A program made the translations under genes and the position numbers. A DNA stretch of 22,890 nt, taken from positions 1 to 22,890 of the forward strand of contig DWXX01000192.1 in NCBI GenBank assembly GCA_019118985.1, written 5' to 3'. Shown here one piece after another: positions 15,114 through 21,928 of the stretch. How positions within the stretch are numbered: the first letter of the stretch is position 1; each line of letters opens with the position of its first letter. The DNA is from Candidatus Faecalibacterium faecipullorum. GTDB taxonomy: Bacteria > Bacillota > Clostridia > Oscillospirales > Ruminococcaceae. The notes beneath the pieces were generated by a model that did no database searches, was not told the DNA's origin, and saw only the letters and a program-made list of their open reading frames with translations.

Positions 15114-16142
15114 ATGTTGAAAAAAGATTTTTGGTACGATTTACCCAAAGAACTGATCGCGCAGGAGCCCGCCAGCCCGCGGGACGCAGCGCGGCTGATG
15201 GTGCTGCACCGGGACAGCGACGCCATCGAGCACCGCATCTTCCATGACCTGCCGGACTATCTTATGCCGGGGGACCTGCTGGTGGTGAACAATTCCAAGG
15301 TGCTGCCCGCCCGCATCGTGGGGGTCAAGCAGCCCACCGGCGCGGTCTGCGAGCTGCTGTTGCTGCGGCAGGTGAAGGGGGACCAGTGGGAGTGCCTGGC
15401 AAAGCCCGGCAAGCGGATGCACCCCGGCAACCTGATCACCTTCGGGGACGGCACCCTCACCGCCGTGGTGGACGACACGTTGGAGGACGGCAACAAGCTG
15501 GTGACCTTCCACTACGACACCGAGACGCTGTACGAGAAGCTGGACGCCTTCGGCAAGATGCCCCTGCCCCCCTACATCACCAAGCAGCTGGAGGACCAGA
15601 GCCAGTACCAGACCGTCTACGCCAAAGAACTGGGCAGCGCCGCCGCCCCCACCGCCGGGCTGCACTTCACCCCCGAGCTGATGGACGCCATCCGCGCCAA
15701 AGGGGTGGGCATCGCCGAGGTGACGCTGCACGTGGGGCTCGGCACCTTCCGCCCGGTGCAGGAGGACGAGATCACCGACCACAAGATGCACAGCGAGTGG
15801 TACTCCATCAGCGAGGAGACCGCCGGCCAGATCCGCAAAGCCAAGGCCGCCGGCCGCCGGGTGATCGCCGTCGGCACCACCAGCTGCCGCACGCTGGAGG
15901 CGGTGGCAGCCCAATACGGCGAGATCAAAGCCTGCAGCGGCAACACCAGCATCTTCCTCTATCCCGGCGTGCCCTTCCGCTGCATCGACGGGCTGATCAC
16001 CAACTTCCACCTGCCCGAGAGCACCCTCATCATGCTGGTGTCGGCCTTCTACGGCTACGAAAAGACCATGCGCGCCTACCAGACGGCCGTAGAGGAAAAG
16101 TACCGCTTCTTTTCCTTTGGGGACGCCACGCTGATTTTGTAA
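15114..16142 (+). CDS. queA: S-adenosylmethionine:tRNA ribosyltransferase-isomerase
   Basis: Transfers and rearranges the ribosyl group of SAM onto preQ1 in tRNA, giving epoxyqueuosine. The 342 residues start MLKKDFWYDLPKELIAQEPA, the family's usual opening, and contain LLVVNNSKVLPARI, PLPPYI, AAPTAGLHFTPELM, EVTLHVGLGTFRPV, VGTTSCRTLEA and TNFHLPESTLIMLVSAFYG, all strongly conserved QueA blocks. The ATG at 15114 has only a distant GGAAAGG, so its initiation may be modest. It faces away from asd across a shared promoter region. tgt, the preceding step in queuosine synthesis, is 0.9 kb downstream. Confidence 0.97.
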   Translation: MLKKDFWYDLPKELIAQEPASPRDAARLMVLHRDSDAIEHRIFHDLPDYLMPGDLLVVNNSKVLPARIVGVKQPTGAVCELLLLRQVKGDQWECLAKPGKRMHPGNLITFGDGTLTAVVDDTLEDGNKLVTFHYDTETLYEKLDAFGKMPLPPYITKQLEDQSQYQTVYAKELGSAAAPTAGLHFTPELMDAIRAKGVGIAEVTLHVGLGTFRPVQEDEITDHKMHSEWYSISEETAGQIRKAKAAGRRVIAVGTTSCRTLEAVAAQYGEIKACSGNTSIFLYPGVPFRCIDGLITNFHLPESTLIMLVSAFYGYEKTMRAYQTAVEEKYRFFSFGDATLIL

Positions 16143-16162
16143 AAAACTGTTAGGAGGCAGCT

Positions 16163-16783
16163 ATGACCGAACGCGAAAAGATGCACAGCGGGGACCTGTA
16201 CCTCCCCGACGACCCAGACATCGTGGCCGAACAGACCGCCTGCCTTGAGCGGCTGTACGACTACAATCAGACCCGCCCGTCCGAAGGTGCGCGCCGCGCC
16301 GCCCTGCTGCGGGAGATGTTCGCCGAGATCGGCGAGGGCTGCTACATCGAGCCGCCCCTCCACTCCAACTTCGGCGGCAGGCACGTACACTTCGGGCAGC
16401 ACGTCTATGCCAACTTCAACCTCACGCTGGTGGACGACACCCACATCTATGTGGGGGACTACACCATGATCGCCCCCAACGTCATTCTGGCCACCGCCGG
16501 GCACCCCCTGCTCGGCGCTTTGCGGGAGCGCAATTACCAGTACAACATGCCGGTGCGCATCGGGCGCAACTGCTGGCTGGGGGCGGGGGTCATCGTCCTG
16601 CCGGGGGTCACCATCGGGGACAACACGGTGGTGGGCGCCGGCAGCGTGGTCACCAAAGACCTGCCGTCGAACGTCCTGGCTGTGGGCGCCCCTGCCCGCG
16701 TGCTGCGCGAACTGGGCGAGCACGAGCGCACCTACTACTTCAAAGACCGCAAGATCGACCCCGCCCTGCTGGAGAGGATCTGA
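16163..16783 (+). CDS. Sugar O-acetyltransferase (maltose/galactoside acetyltransferase-like, left-handed beta-helix)
   Basis: 206 residues of the Maa/LacA/NodL family, which move acetyl from acetyl-CoA to sugar hydroxyls. The N-terminal cap MHSGDLYLPDDPDI and DYNQTRPSE are followed by hexapeptide-repeat turns (GEGCYIEPPLHSNFGG, HVYANFNLTLVDD, IYVGDYTMIAPNV, IGRNCWLGAGVIVLPGVTIG, NTVVGAGSVVTKDLP). The catalytic histidine is His114 in ATAGHPL. AGGAGG precedes the ATG. It lies 20 nt after queA and ends at a strong terminator, so it is cotranscribed with a tRNA-modification gene without an evident link. The acceptor sugar is unknown. Confidence 0.9.
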   Translation: MTEREKMHSGDLYLPDDPDIVAEQTACLERLYDYNQTRPSEGARRAALLREMFAEIGEGCYIEPPLHSNFGGRHVHFGQHVYANFNLTLVDDTHIYVGDYTMIAPNVILATAGHPLLGALRERNYQYNMPVRIGRNCWLGAGVIVLPGVTIGDNTVVGAGSVVTKDLPSNVLAVGAPARVLRELGEHERTYYFKDRKIDPALLERI

Positions 16784-16810
16784 ACCGGGGATCGAAACTG
16801 CCGTCAACAT

Positions 16811-16845
16811 AAAAAGCGGAGCCGCCGCAGCGGTTCCGCTTTTTT
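16811..16845 (+). terminator. Strong, probably bidirectional terminator
   Basis: An 11-bp stem with one G-U (16815-16825 with 16830-16840) closes a CGCA loop. TTTTTT follows on the plus strand and AAAAA precedes, giving a T-run on the minus strand too. It ends the queA-acetyltransferase transcript and could end the minus-strand small ORF at 16867-17013. A weaker 5-bp stem with six T follows at 16871-16891. Confidence 0.9.
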
Positions 16846-16866
16846 CAGTGCGATCGTTTGAGCCTA

Positions 16867-17013
16867 TTACAAGCCACCCCGCGGCTTTTTTCCAGAGGCA
16901 GTTTTGCGCTGGCGGGCGAGGTGGGCGAGGTAGTCGACGTACGCCCGGCGGAAGAAAACGCCCCCGGCGGTTGCAAAAGCGGCCCGCAGCAGATATAATA
17001 GAGCGGTATGCAT
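16867..17013 (-). CDS. Candidate 48-residue small protein, antisense to the tgt promoter
   Basis: A minus-strand ORF from ATG (complement of 17011-17013) to TAA encodes 48 residues: a short hydrophobic start (MHTALLYLLRAAFATAGGVF), then FFRRAYVDYLAHLARQ and a basic tail ending KPRGGL. Codons of the middle part end almost always in G or C as in real genes here. The stop lies just before the bidirectional terminator at 16811-16845. Against it: no convincing ribosome site, no promoter seen on that strand, and its AT-rich first codons are the tgt -10 box read backwards. It could be a real small membrane-associated protein, a gene remnant or chance. Confidence 0.3.
   Translation of the reverse strand: MHTALLYLLRAAFATAGGVFFRRAYVDYLAHLARQRKTASGKKPRGGL
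16971..16999 (+). promoter_or_regulatory. Promoter of tgt
   Basis: TTGCAA (16971-16976) and a perfect TATAAT (16994-16999) are 17 bases apart. Transcription should start near 17006, which rules out the in-frame ATG at 17008 as a normal start and supports 17077. Confidence 0.85.
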
Positions 17014-17076
17014 GATGCAGCGCTGCCTGCACCAGCGCGCGGCTGTTCTCCGCGCAGGGATGAAAGGATCGACAAG

Positions 17077-18222
17077 ATGGCTTCACTTACCACCTTCCGC
17101 ATTTTGAAACAGGAGCACGCGGCCCGGCGGGGCGAGTTTCGCACCGTCCACGGCATGGTGCAGACCCCGGCTTTCCAGAACGTCGCCACGGCCGGCGCCA
17201 TCAAGGGCGGGCTGTCCGCCTATGACCTCAAGCGCATCGGCGCGCAGGTCATGCTCTGCAACACCTACCACCTCCACCTGCGCCCGGGGGACGGGCTGGT
17301 GGCCGAGATGGGCGGGCTGCACAAGTTCACCCGGTGGGACGGCCCCATCCTGACCGACAGCGGCGGCTTCCAGGTGTTCAGCCTGGCCAAGCTGCGCAAG
17401 ATCACCGAGGAGGGGGTCACCTTCGCCTCCCATCTGGACGGGCGGCGGATCTTCATGGGGCCCGAAGAGAGCATCCGCATCCAGGCGAACCTCGGCTCCA
17501 CCATCGCCATGGCCTTTGACGAGTGCGTCGAGAACCCCGCGCAGCACGACTACGCCGAGGCCAGCTGCGCGCGGACCGTCCGCTGGCTGGCCCGCTGCAA
17601 GGCCGAGATGGCCCGGCTCAAAGCGGAGGGCAAGGCGGTCAACCCCCATCAGCTGCTGTTCGGCATCAACCAGGGCTGCACCTACCCCGACCTGCGGGTG
17701 GAGCACATGAAACAGATCGCCGAGATGGACCTGGACGGCTACGCCATCGGCGGCCTGGCGGTGGGCGAGCCCGCCGAGGTGATGTACGACATCATCGGCA
17801 AGGTGGAGCCCTATATGCCCCGGGAAAAGGTCCGCTACCTGATGGGGGTGGGCACCCCGGGCAACATCATCGAAGCGGTCTTCCGCGGGGTGGACCTGTT
17901 CGACTGCGTGATGCCCAGCCGCAACGCGCGGCACGGCCACCTGAACACCTGGGGCGGCATCATCAACATCAAGAACGCCAAGTATGAGCGGGACGAGCGC
18001 CCCATCGACCCCGCCTGCGGCTGCCCGGTCTGCCGCAGCTACAGCCGGGCGTACATCCGCCACCTGTTCAAGGCGGAGGAACTGCTGGGGATGCGGCTGG
18101 CGGTGATGCACAACCTCTGGTTCTACAACCACCTGATGGAGCGGATCCGGGACGAGCTGGACGCAGGCTCCTTCACCCAGTTCCACGACAGGTACGTCAA
18201 GCTGCTGGACAGCCGCATCTGA
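17077..18222 (+). CDS. tgt: tRNA-guanine transglycosylase
   Basis: Exchanges guanine-34 of tRNAs with GUN anticodons for preQ1, the step before QueA. From the ATG at 17077 it has 381 residues, the usual length. Visible are QNVATAGAIKGG, CNTYHLHLRPG, the active-site DSGGFQVFSL, GINQGCTYPDLR, GYAIGGLAVGEP, MGVGTPGNIIEAV, the nucleophile region DLFDCVMPSRNARHG, and the zinc site CGCPVC (about 312-317) with the distal His in MHNLWFYNHL (about 344). AAAGGATC is well placed before this ATG. It has its own promoter although it is functionally paired with queA. Confidence 0.97.
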   Translation: MASLTTFRILKQEHAARRGEFRTVHGMVQTPAFQNVATAGAIKGGLSAYDLKRIGAQVMLCNTYHLHLRPGDGLVAEMGGLHKFTRWDGPILTDSGGFQVFSLAKLRKITEEGVTFASHLDGRRIFMGPEESIRIQANLGSTIAMAFDECVENPAQHDYAEASCARTVRWLARCKAEMARLKAEGKAVNPHQLLFGINQGCTYPDLRVEHMKQIAEMDLDGYAIGGLAVGEPAEVMYDIIGKVEPYMPREKVRYLMGVGTPGNIIEAVFRGVDLFDCVMPSRNARHGHLNTWGGIINIKNAKYERDERPIDPACGCPVCRSYSRAYIRHLFKAEELLGMRLAVMHNLWFYNHLMERIRDELDAGSFTQFHDRYVKLLDSRI

Positions 18223-18252
18223 GCCGATTTTGGATGTTTTTCGCTTTTGGCC

Positions 18253-18281
18253 TTGCATCCGGGCGGACAAACCGGTATAAT
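18253..18281 (+). promoter_or_regulatory. Promoter of yajC
   Basis: TTGCAT (18253-18258) and TATAAT (18276-18281) are 17 bases apart; the predicted start near 18288 leaves a leader of about 29 bases. Confidence 0.82.
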
Positions 18282-18316
18282 AACGATAAATGAATTTTTG
18301 AGAGGAGATTTTTCCC

Positions 18317-18646
18317 ATGACTGGCACTGAAAGTATGGTCAGCTTGTTTTTTACCCTGGGCCTGATGGTGGTCCTGCTCTACTTCATGATCTACCGCCCG
18401 CAGAAGAAGCAGGAGAAGAAGGACGCCGCCATGCGCAACAGCCTTGAGATCGGCGACCAGGTCACCACCATCGGCGGCGTGATCGGCCGGGTGGTCGCCA
18501 TCAAGGACGACACCTTCGTCCTCGAGACCGGCAGCGACCGGGTCAAGATCCGCTTCACCAAGACCGCCATCGGCTCGGTGGAGAAGCTGAACATGGACAA
18601 CGCCCCCGCCGCCAAGTCCGCCGACGCCAAGGGCTCGAAAAAGTAA
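18317..18646 (+). CDS. yajC: Preprotein translocase accessory subunit YajC
   Basis: Single-pass inner-membrane protein associated with SecDF in the Sec translocase. The 109 residues have one N-terminal membrane helix (about 7-26), the conserved MIYRPQKKQEKK border, then LEIGDQVTTIGGVIGRVVAIKDDTFVLETG, the small soluble domain. AGAGGAG precedes the ATG by about nine bases. queA-tgt-yajC is a widespread order. secD/secF are not in the window; instead two other membrane-protein genes follow. Confidence 0.95.
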   Translation: MTGTESMVSLFFTLGLMVVLLYFMIYRPQKKQEKKDAAMRNSLEIGDQVTTIGGVIGRVVAIKDDTFVLETGSDRVKIRFTKTAIGSVEKLNMDNAPAAKSADAKGSKK

Positions 18647-18665
18647 GACCGTCCTGCATACCCAC

Positions 18666-18706
18666 AGCGCCCCTCTGCATAGAGATAGTGCAGGGAGGCG
18701 CTTTTT
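18666..18706 (+). terminator. Terminator-like hairpin after yajC that also contains the next gene's ribosome site
   Basis: Arms 18666-18679 and 18689-18702 form a 14-position stem with one G-U and one C-A mismatch around a 9-base loop, followed by TTTTT (18702-18706) directly before an ATG. The GGGAGG at 18693-18698, exactly eight bases before that ATG, lies in the 3' arm and would be masked when the hairpin forms. Confidence 0.7.
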
Positions 18707-19108
18707 ATGTCTGTACATTCAAACCATCTGGCGATACCCATCCATCTGCTGGCCGCCCTGGGCTTTGGGGCGGCCTGCGCCGCCGGCAGCGGGGCGGGGC
18801 TGGCCTGGCTGATGGCGTCCCGCGGCATGGGTCCGGGGGCGGCGTGGCCCTTTGCCACCGCGGCGGTCTGCCTGGGCAGCCTGCTGGGCGGCTGGCTGCT
18901 GGCCCTGCTGCAGAAGAGCCGGGGCCTTGTCTGGGGCGGGGCTTTCGGCCTTGCCTGCGCGCTGGCGCTGCTGGGGCTGCAGCTGGCCTGGGGCGGCGCC
19001 CCGGACGCGGCGCAGGCCGCCCGGCTGGCCCTGGTGACCCTGTCGGGGGCGGCGGGGGGATGCGCCGGCGCGCGCCGGGCCGCCCGGGCTAAAAAGCCGC
19101 GCCGGTGA
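18707..19108 (+). CDS. Small four-helix membrane protein (TIGR04086/YrzE-like)
   Basis: 133 residues with four hydrophobic segments at about 7-30, 44-65, 71-93 and 104-120, and a short basic C-terminus (ARRAARAKKPRR). Size, topology and position right after yajC fit the TIGR04086 family of Firmicutes, which includes Bacillus YrzE; assignment rests on these, since the sequence is low-complexity Ala/Gly/Leu and has no catalytic motif. The start ATG at 18707 has GGGAGG eight bases upstream inside the hairpin described before it. Function unknown; expression may depend on melting or read-through of that hairpin. Confidence 0.65.
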   Translation: MSVHSNHLAIPIHLLAALGFGAACAAGSGAGLAWLMASRGMGPGAAWPFATAAVCLGSLLGGWLLALLQKSRGLVWGGAFGLACALALLGLQLAWGGAPDAAQAARLALVTLSGAAGGCAGARRAARAKKPRR

Positions 19109-19139
19109 CCCGGCCGTGACTGCCAGCCGCACAAAAAAG

Positions 19140-19166
19140 GCCGGGGCTGCCTTATGCAGCCCCGGC
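19140..19166. repeat. Strong hairpin immediately before the SpoIIM-like gene's ribosome site
   Basis: An 11-bp perfect stem (19140-19150 with 19156-19166) around the loop CTTAT ends one base before the GGGAGG ribosome site at 19168-19173. AAAAAA precedes it (19133-19138), so on the minus strand it would look like a terminator, but no minus-strand gene ends here. On the plus strand there is no T-run. Confidence 0.6.
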
Positions 19167-19181
19167 GGGGAGGACAAGTGT

Positions 19182-19994
19182 ATGTGGGTCTATCAGAGTC
19201 CGTCGAACCTTCCGCCCGCGGGCGGGCCGGCACCGCAGCCGGCAGGGCAGGCGGGGGCGCAGCAGGCGTCCTCCCGCCCGGCCGCAGCCGCAGAAACAGC
19301 GGCAACAGCGGAGAAACCGCCGCCGCCCGCCGCACCGGCTGCCCGCAGCGGACAGGCCGCCCCGGCGGCCGCACCCCGGCAGCCGCGGGCCAAACGCGGC
19401 GGCAGTCTTACCGCCGCCTGTCTGGCACTGGCGGGGGCCTACCTGTTCGGGGCGCTGCTGTCGGGGGTGATGCTGGCGTTCAGCCGGCAGCAGCCCGGCA
19501 CCATGGCCCTTGCGTCGGCCTATCTCGGCCACTGGGCGAGGCTGTTCGACCTTGAGCAGCCGGGGGCGGTCTGGGGCCTTTTTGCCGCCGAGTACCTGAC
19601 GGCGGCCTTCGGGGCCACCATTCTGCTTTTGCTGGGGCTGTCGGCCTTCGGGCCGGTGCTGATCTACCTGTTCGCCATGCTGTTCGGGCTGGGGGTGGGG
19701 GCGGTCGGCCTGCAGCTGTACTTGCAGTCCGGCTGGCGCAGCGCGCTGGCCGGGGCGGCGCTGTCGGGGCTGCCCACCGCGGCGGCGGTGACCGGTCTGT
19801 GCCTGTTCGGCGCGTCGGCCCTTGCCGTCAGCAGCAGCCTCCACCGCGCCGCCTTCGCCCGCCAGACCCCGCACCCCATCCCCGCCGCCCGCACCCTGCT
19901 CGCGCAGTACGCCGTCCTCAACGTCCTCTTCCTGCCCATCTGCGGGGTATCCACAGCGCTGGCGTGCCTGGCGGGGCAGGTGGGGGTGATATAG
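19182..19994 (+). CDS. SpoIIM-like integral membrane protein with Ala/Pro-rich N-terminus
   Basis: 270 residues from the ATG at 19182, chosen for GGGAGG eight bases upstream; the 22-codon extension would run through the hairpin. Residues 1-75 are an Ala/Pro/Gln-rich, probably disordered segment ending in basic residues (RQPRAKRGG). After it come five to six membrane helices (about 76-97, 130-152, 154-176, 184-208, 236-265). The block LLLLGLSAFGPVLIYLFAML..GLGVGAVG..SGWRSALAGAALSGLPTAAAV follows the layout of the SpoIIM family (helix, F-x-G-F/L-x-V-G turn, a glycine/proline segment, helix). SpoIIM helps septal peptidoglycan remodelling and engulfment in spore formers. Similarity is by eye and remote, so function is uncertain. 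Confidence 0.5.
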   Translation: MWVYQSPSNLPPAGGPAPQPAGQAGAQQASSRPAAAAETAATAEKPPPPAAPAARSGQAAPAAAPRQPRAKRGGSLTAACLALAGAYLFGALLSGVMLAFSRQQPGTMALASAYLGHWARLFDLEQPGAVWGLFAAEYLTAAFGATILLLLGLSAFGPVLIYLFAMLFGLGVGAVGLQLYLQSGWRSALAGAALSGLPTAAAVTGLCLFGASALAVSSSLHRAAFARQTPHPIPAARTLLAQYAVLNVLFLPICGVSTALACLAGQVGVI

Positions 19995-19999
19995 ACCGC

Positions 20000-20046
20000 A
20001 AAAACAGCCCCCTCGCATCGGCCTTTGAACCGTGCAAGGGGGCTGT
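20000..20046 (-). terminator. Terminator of the lipoprotein operon
   Basis: Arms 20004-20016 and 20034-20046 form a 13-bp stem with one G-U and a 17-base loop; on the minus strand the stem is followed by a T-run (complement of A at 20000-20004). It lies 18 bases past the last lipoprotein stop and six bases beyond the convergent SpoIIM-like gene. Confidence 0.88.
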
Positions 20047-20063
20047 CCGGGTATGGGGTCAGA

Positions 20064-20579
20064 TCATTCGCAGGCTATGCTCGCCTGGACATAGGTCTTG
20101 CCGCCCTGCTGCACCAGCTCGCCCATCAGCGAGAGGGTGCCGCCGGCAAGGCCCTGCCACTGCTCTTCGGTCAGGCTGTCCAGCGCGCTGTACATCTGCC
20201 GCACCTGCGCCAGCCAGGCGGCGAGGTATTCCTCGATCTCATCGCCGCTCTCGGCGTAGATGCACAGTTTATGCGCGGGGCGGGCGGCCCAGTCGTCCAG
20301 GGCGTCCTGCGTAACAGTCGTCACCGTCACATCCCCATCCGGCCGCCCGGGGCGTCCATCCTCATACTCCGCAAAGGCGGCGTACAGCTCGACGCCATGC
20401 CCATTCGCCAAACTCTCCACCCGCCCCAGCTGCTGCGCAATGCTCCGCATAGTCGCCTCCGCCCGGGCAGAGTATTCCTCGGTATCAAACCGATGCTCCA
20501 CATCCGGCCCGCAGGCAGTCAGGGCGCACACAAACATCAGGGCGGATAGTAACAGGGTTATGTACTTTTTAAGTTTCAT
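20064..20579 (-). CDS. Putative lipoprotein, paralogue 1 (GC-rich copy)
   Basis: 171 residues. A basic start and hydrophobic core lead to the lipobox LTAC, with the lipidated cysteine at residue 23, so export and outer-surface anchoring are expected. CGPDVEHRF follows directly; a middle segment DALDDWAARPAHKLCIYAES and a later Y-SALDSL are shared in pattern with the next gene. No known domain recognised. GGAGG is six bases before the ATG. It is the last and only GC-rich member of a three-gene minus-strand operon, 21 nt after paralogue 2, and is followed by a terminator. Confidence 0.75.
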   Translation of the reverse strand: MKLKKYITLLLSALMFVCALTACGPDVEHRFDTEEYSARAEATMRSIAQQLGRVESLANGHGVELYAAFAEYEDGRPGRPDGDVTVTTVTQDALDDWAARPAHKLCIYAESGDEIEEYLAAWLAQVRQMYSALDSLTEEQWQGLAGGTLSLMGELVQQGGKTYVQASIACE

Positions 20580-20600
20580 AGGGGGCCTCCATTTTAGTGC

Positions 20601-21170
20601 TTATATAATCTTCGAGTATCTAGTAGTCAATATGGTTTCAAGATAGTATTTGCCATTCTCCTCGACCATCGAACTTAACAAGTACATATCTGTTTTATCC
20701 TTGAACCCTTCACCTTTTTCCCACTCGTCGCCCAAACTCTGCAACGCAACGTAGAACTTGTTCATGTGGTTCATAACAATAGGCAGCTGCTCATACAGCC
20801 CGCCATCCGGCTCACATTCCGTGTAAATGCAAAGCCTGCTGTCAGGGTTTGCTACCCATTCGTTCAATTTTTCAGGCGATATGTCACGGATTGACACATC
20901 GTCCAGCGGTGGAGGATTTTTGGAATCAAAAAGAAAATCTTCTGGTTCAATGGTCAAAAATCCTATTTTTGCTTCGAACCCATGTTGTTTCAAATATTCT
21001 TCAAAAGTCTGTATGCTTTCTTCTGAATCGATAATATCCGTTACTGATTCAATTTGTGTTTGAGTTTCGATATGAAATTGATGCTCAATTACATCACGGC
21101 TGCATCCTGTAAACATTGCAATCGACATTATACCGATTACCGATTGCACAATAATTTCTTTTATTTCCAT
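20601..21170 (-). CDS. Putative lipoprotein, paralogue 2 (AT-rich copy)
   Basis: 189 residues with a short hydrophobic signal and MFTGC lipobox (Cys23), though the N-terminus is less basic than usual (MEIKEIIV). CSRDVIEHQF follows. EKLNEWVANPDSRLCIYTE and FYVALQSLGDEW align with the corresponding stretches of paralogue 1, and a MVEENGKYYLETIL end matches its LVQQGGKTYVQASI, supporting common descent despite very different base composition. AGGAGG lies upstream; the start overlaps the end of paralogue 3 by 10 nt, so translation is probably coupled. Function unknown. Confidence 0.75.
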   Translation of the reverse strand: MEIKEIIVQSVIGIMSIAMFTGCSRDVIEHQFHIETQTQIESVTDIIDSEESIQTFEEYLKQHGFEAKIGFLTIEPEDFLFDSKNPPPLDDVSIRDISPEKLNEWVANPDSRLCIYTECEPDGGLYEQLPIVMNHMNKFYVALQSLGDEWEKGEGFKDKTDMYLLSSMVEENGKYYLETILTTRYSKII

Positions 21171-21796
21171 ACCATATTTCCTCCTGCCGCAGACGCCAGC
21201 ATTGCAACAATATAGTATTGATTACGTTCTGAGTGCCGATAACCCATTATCATTAAAGTTAATATATCCTTTCCGGGTTTCAATTCTGTCTTAAGAGCTT
21301 CTAATGATTCTGTGTCTAATTCCTCAAACGCACTGCAGAGTTGTTCGATAGCGTTCTCAGTACCAAGCATGAGATCACTCAGCTTAATTTCGTTATCATA
21401 GGGACCACCGCAACTAAAACAGAGTATAATAGCTCCGAGAAGAGGGTTTTGAATACCATTTGCTAGTGTTTCAGGGGAGACTACTGTATCTAAGGACATT
21501 TCGATATACATATTCCCCAAACCTTCCAGTTCATCTTGTGAACCTGTAGGTGCACTCAAGGACATACCTCCATCTGACAGGACACCCACTTCCAGTTTCA
21601 AATCATCCCCCAAAATCTCCTGCAATTCCTCAATCTTGGGAGTAATAGCCTGTTCGACAACTTCTGTATTGATCTCAGTTTCAGTCACAGTATCTGTAAA
21701 AAAATGGTGCTCCATCGTAGTTTGACTGCACCCGGTGCACAGGCTTGCGAAAAGCGCGCCGGATAGCAGGAGTGATATGCATTGTTTTCGATGCAT
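21161..21796 (-). CDS. Putative lipoprotein, paralogue 3 (AT-rich copy)
   Basis: 211 residues from the ATG at 21796, chosen for AAGGAGG seven bases upstream; the 25-codon extension has no signal-peptide logic. Basic MHRK, a hydrophobic core and LCTGC place the lipidated cysteine at residue 23, followed by CSQTTMEHHF. The middle (VVSPETLANGIQNPLLGAIILCFS) resembles the D/S-P-E-x-L-x-x-W-x-x-x-P region of the other two, but this is the most diverged copy. An acidic, Glu-rich central helix region follows. First gene of the operon; no clear promoter could be fixed in the AT-rich leader. Function unknown. Confidence 0.72.
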   Translation of the reverse strand: MHRKQCISLLLSGALFASLCTGCSQTTMEHHFFTDTVTETEINTEVVEQAITPKIEELQEILGDDLKLEVGVLSDGGMSLSAPTGSQDELEGLGNMYIEMSLDTVVSPETLANGIQNPLLGAIILCFSCGGPYDNEIKLSDLMLGTENAIEQLCSAFEELDTESLEALKTELKPGKDILTLMIMGYRHSERNQYYIVAMLASAAGGNMVWK

Positions 21797-21828
21797 GGAT
21801 AACCCTCCTTCAAATAGGCTCGTGCGGT

Positions 21829-21849
21829 CAGTCCGGAAAAGTATACTTT
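21829..21849. repeat. Copy A of a 21-bp near-perfect direct repeat
   Basis: The 21 bases here match 21935-21955 at 20 positions (only the fifth base differs, C against T). The core AAAGTATACTTT is itself a perfect palindrome. It lies in the leader of the lipoprotein operon, about 33 bases before the first start codon. Confidence 0.8.
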
Positions 21850-21928
21850 TATAAACTCGAATTTTGGTCAAGTGTTACATTGTGCAAACGACGTGTTTAT
21901 GTTATATTTTTTATGTACGAATTGAAAC

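Noticed and set aside
17083..18327. 414-residue minus-strand ORF opposite tgt
   Set aside because: Mirror of Tgt; composition is His/Asp/Gly/Val-rich and no start signal is present.
21840..21871. TTGACC with TATACT on the minus strand as promoter of the lipoprotein operon
   Set aside because: The spacing is 20 bases, too long for a normal sigma-A promoter; closer alternatives match poorly, so no promoter was annotated.
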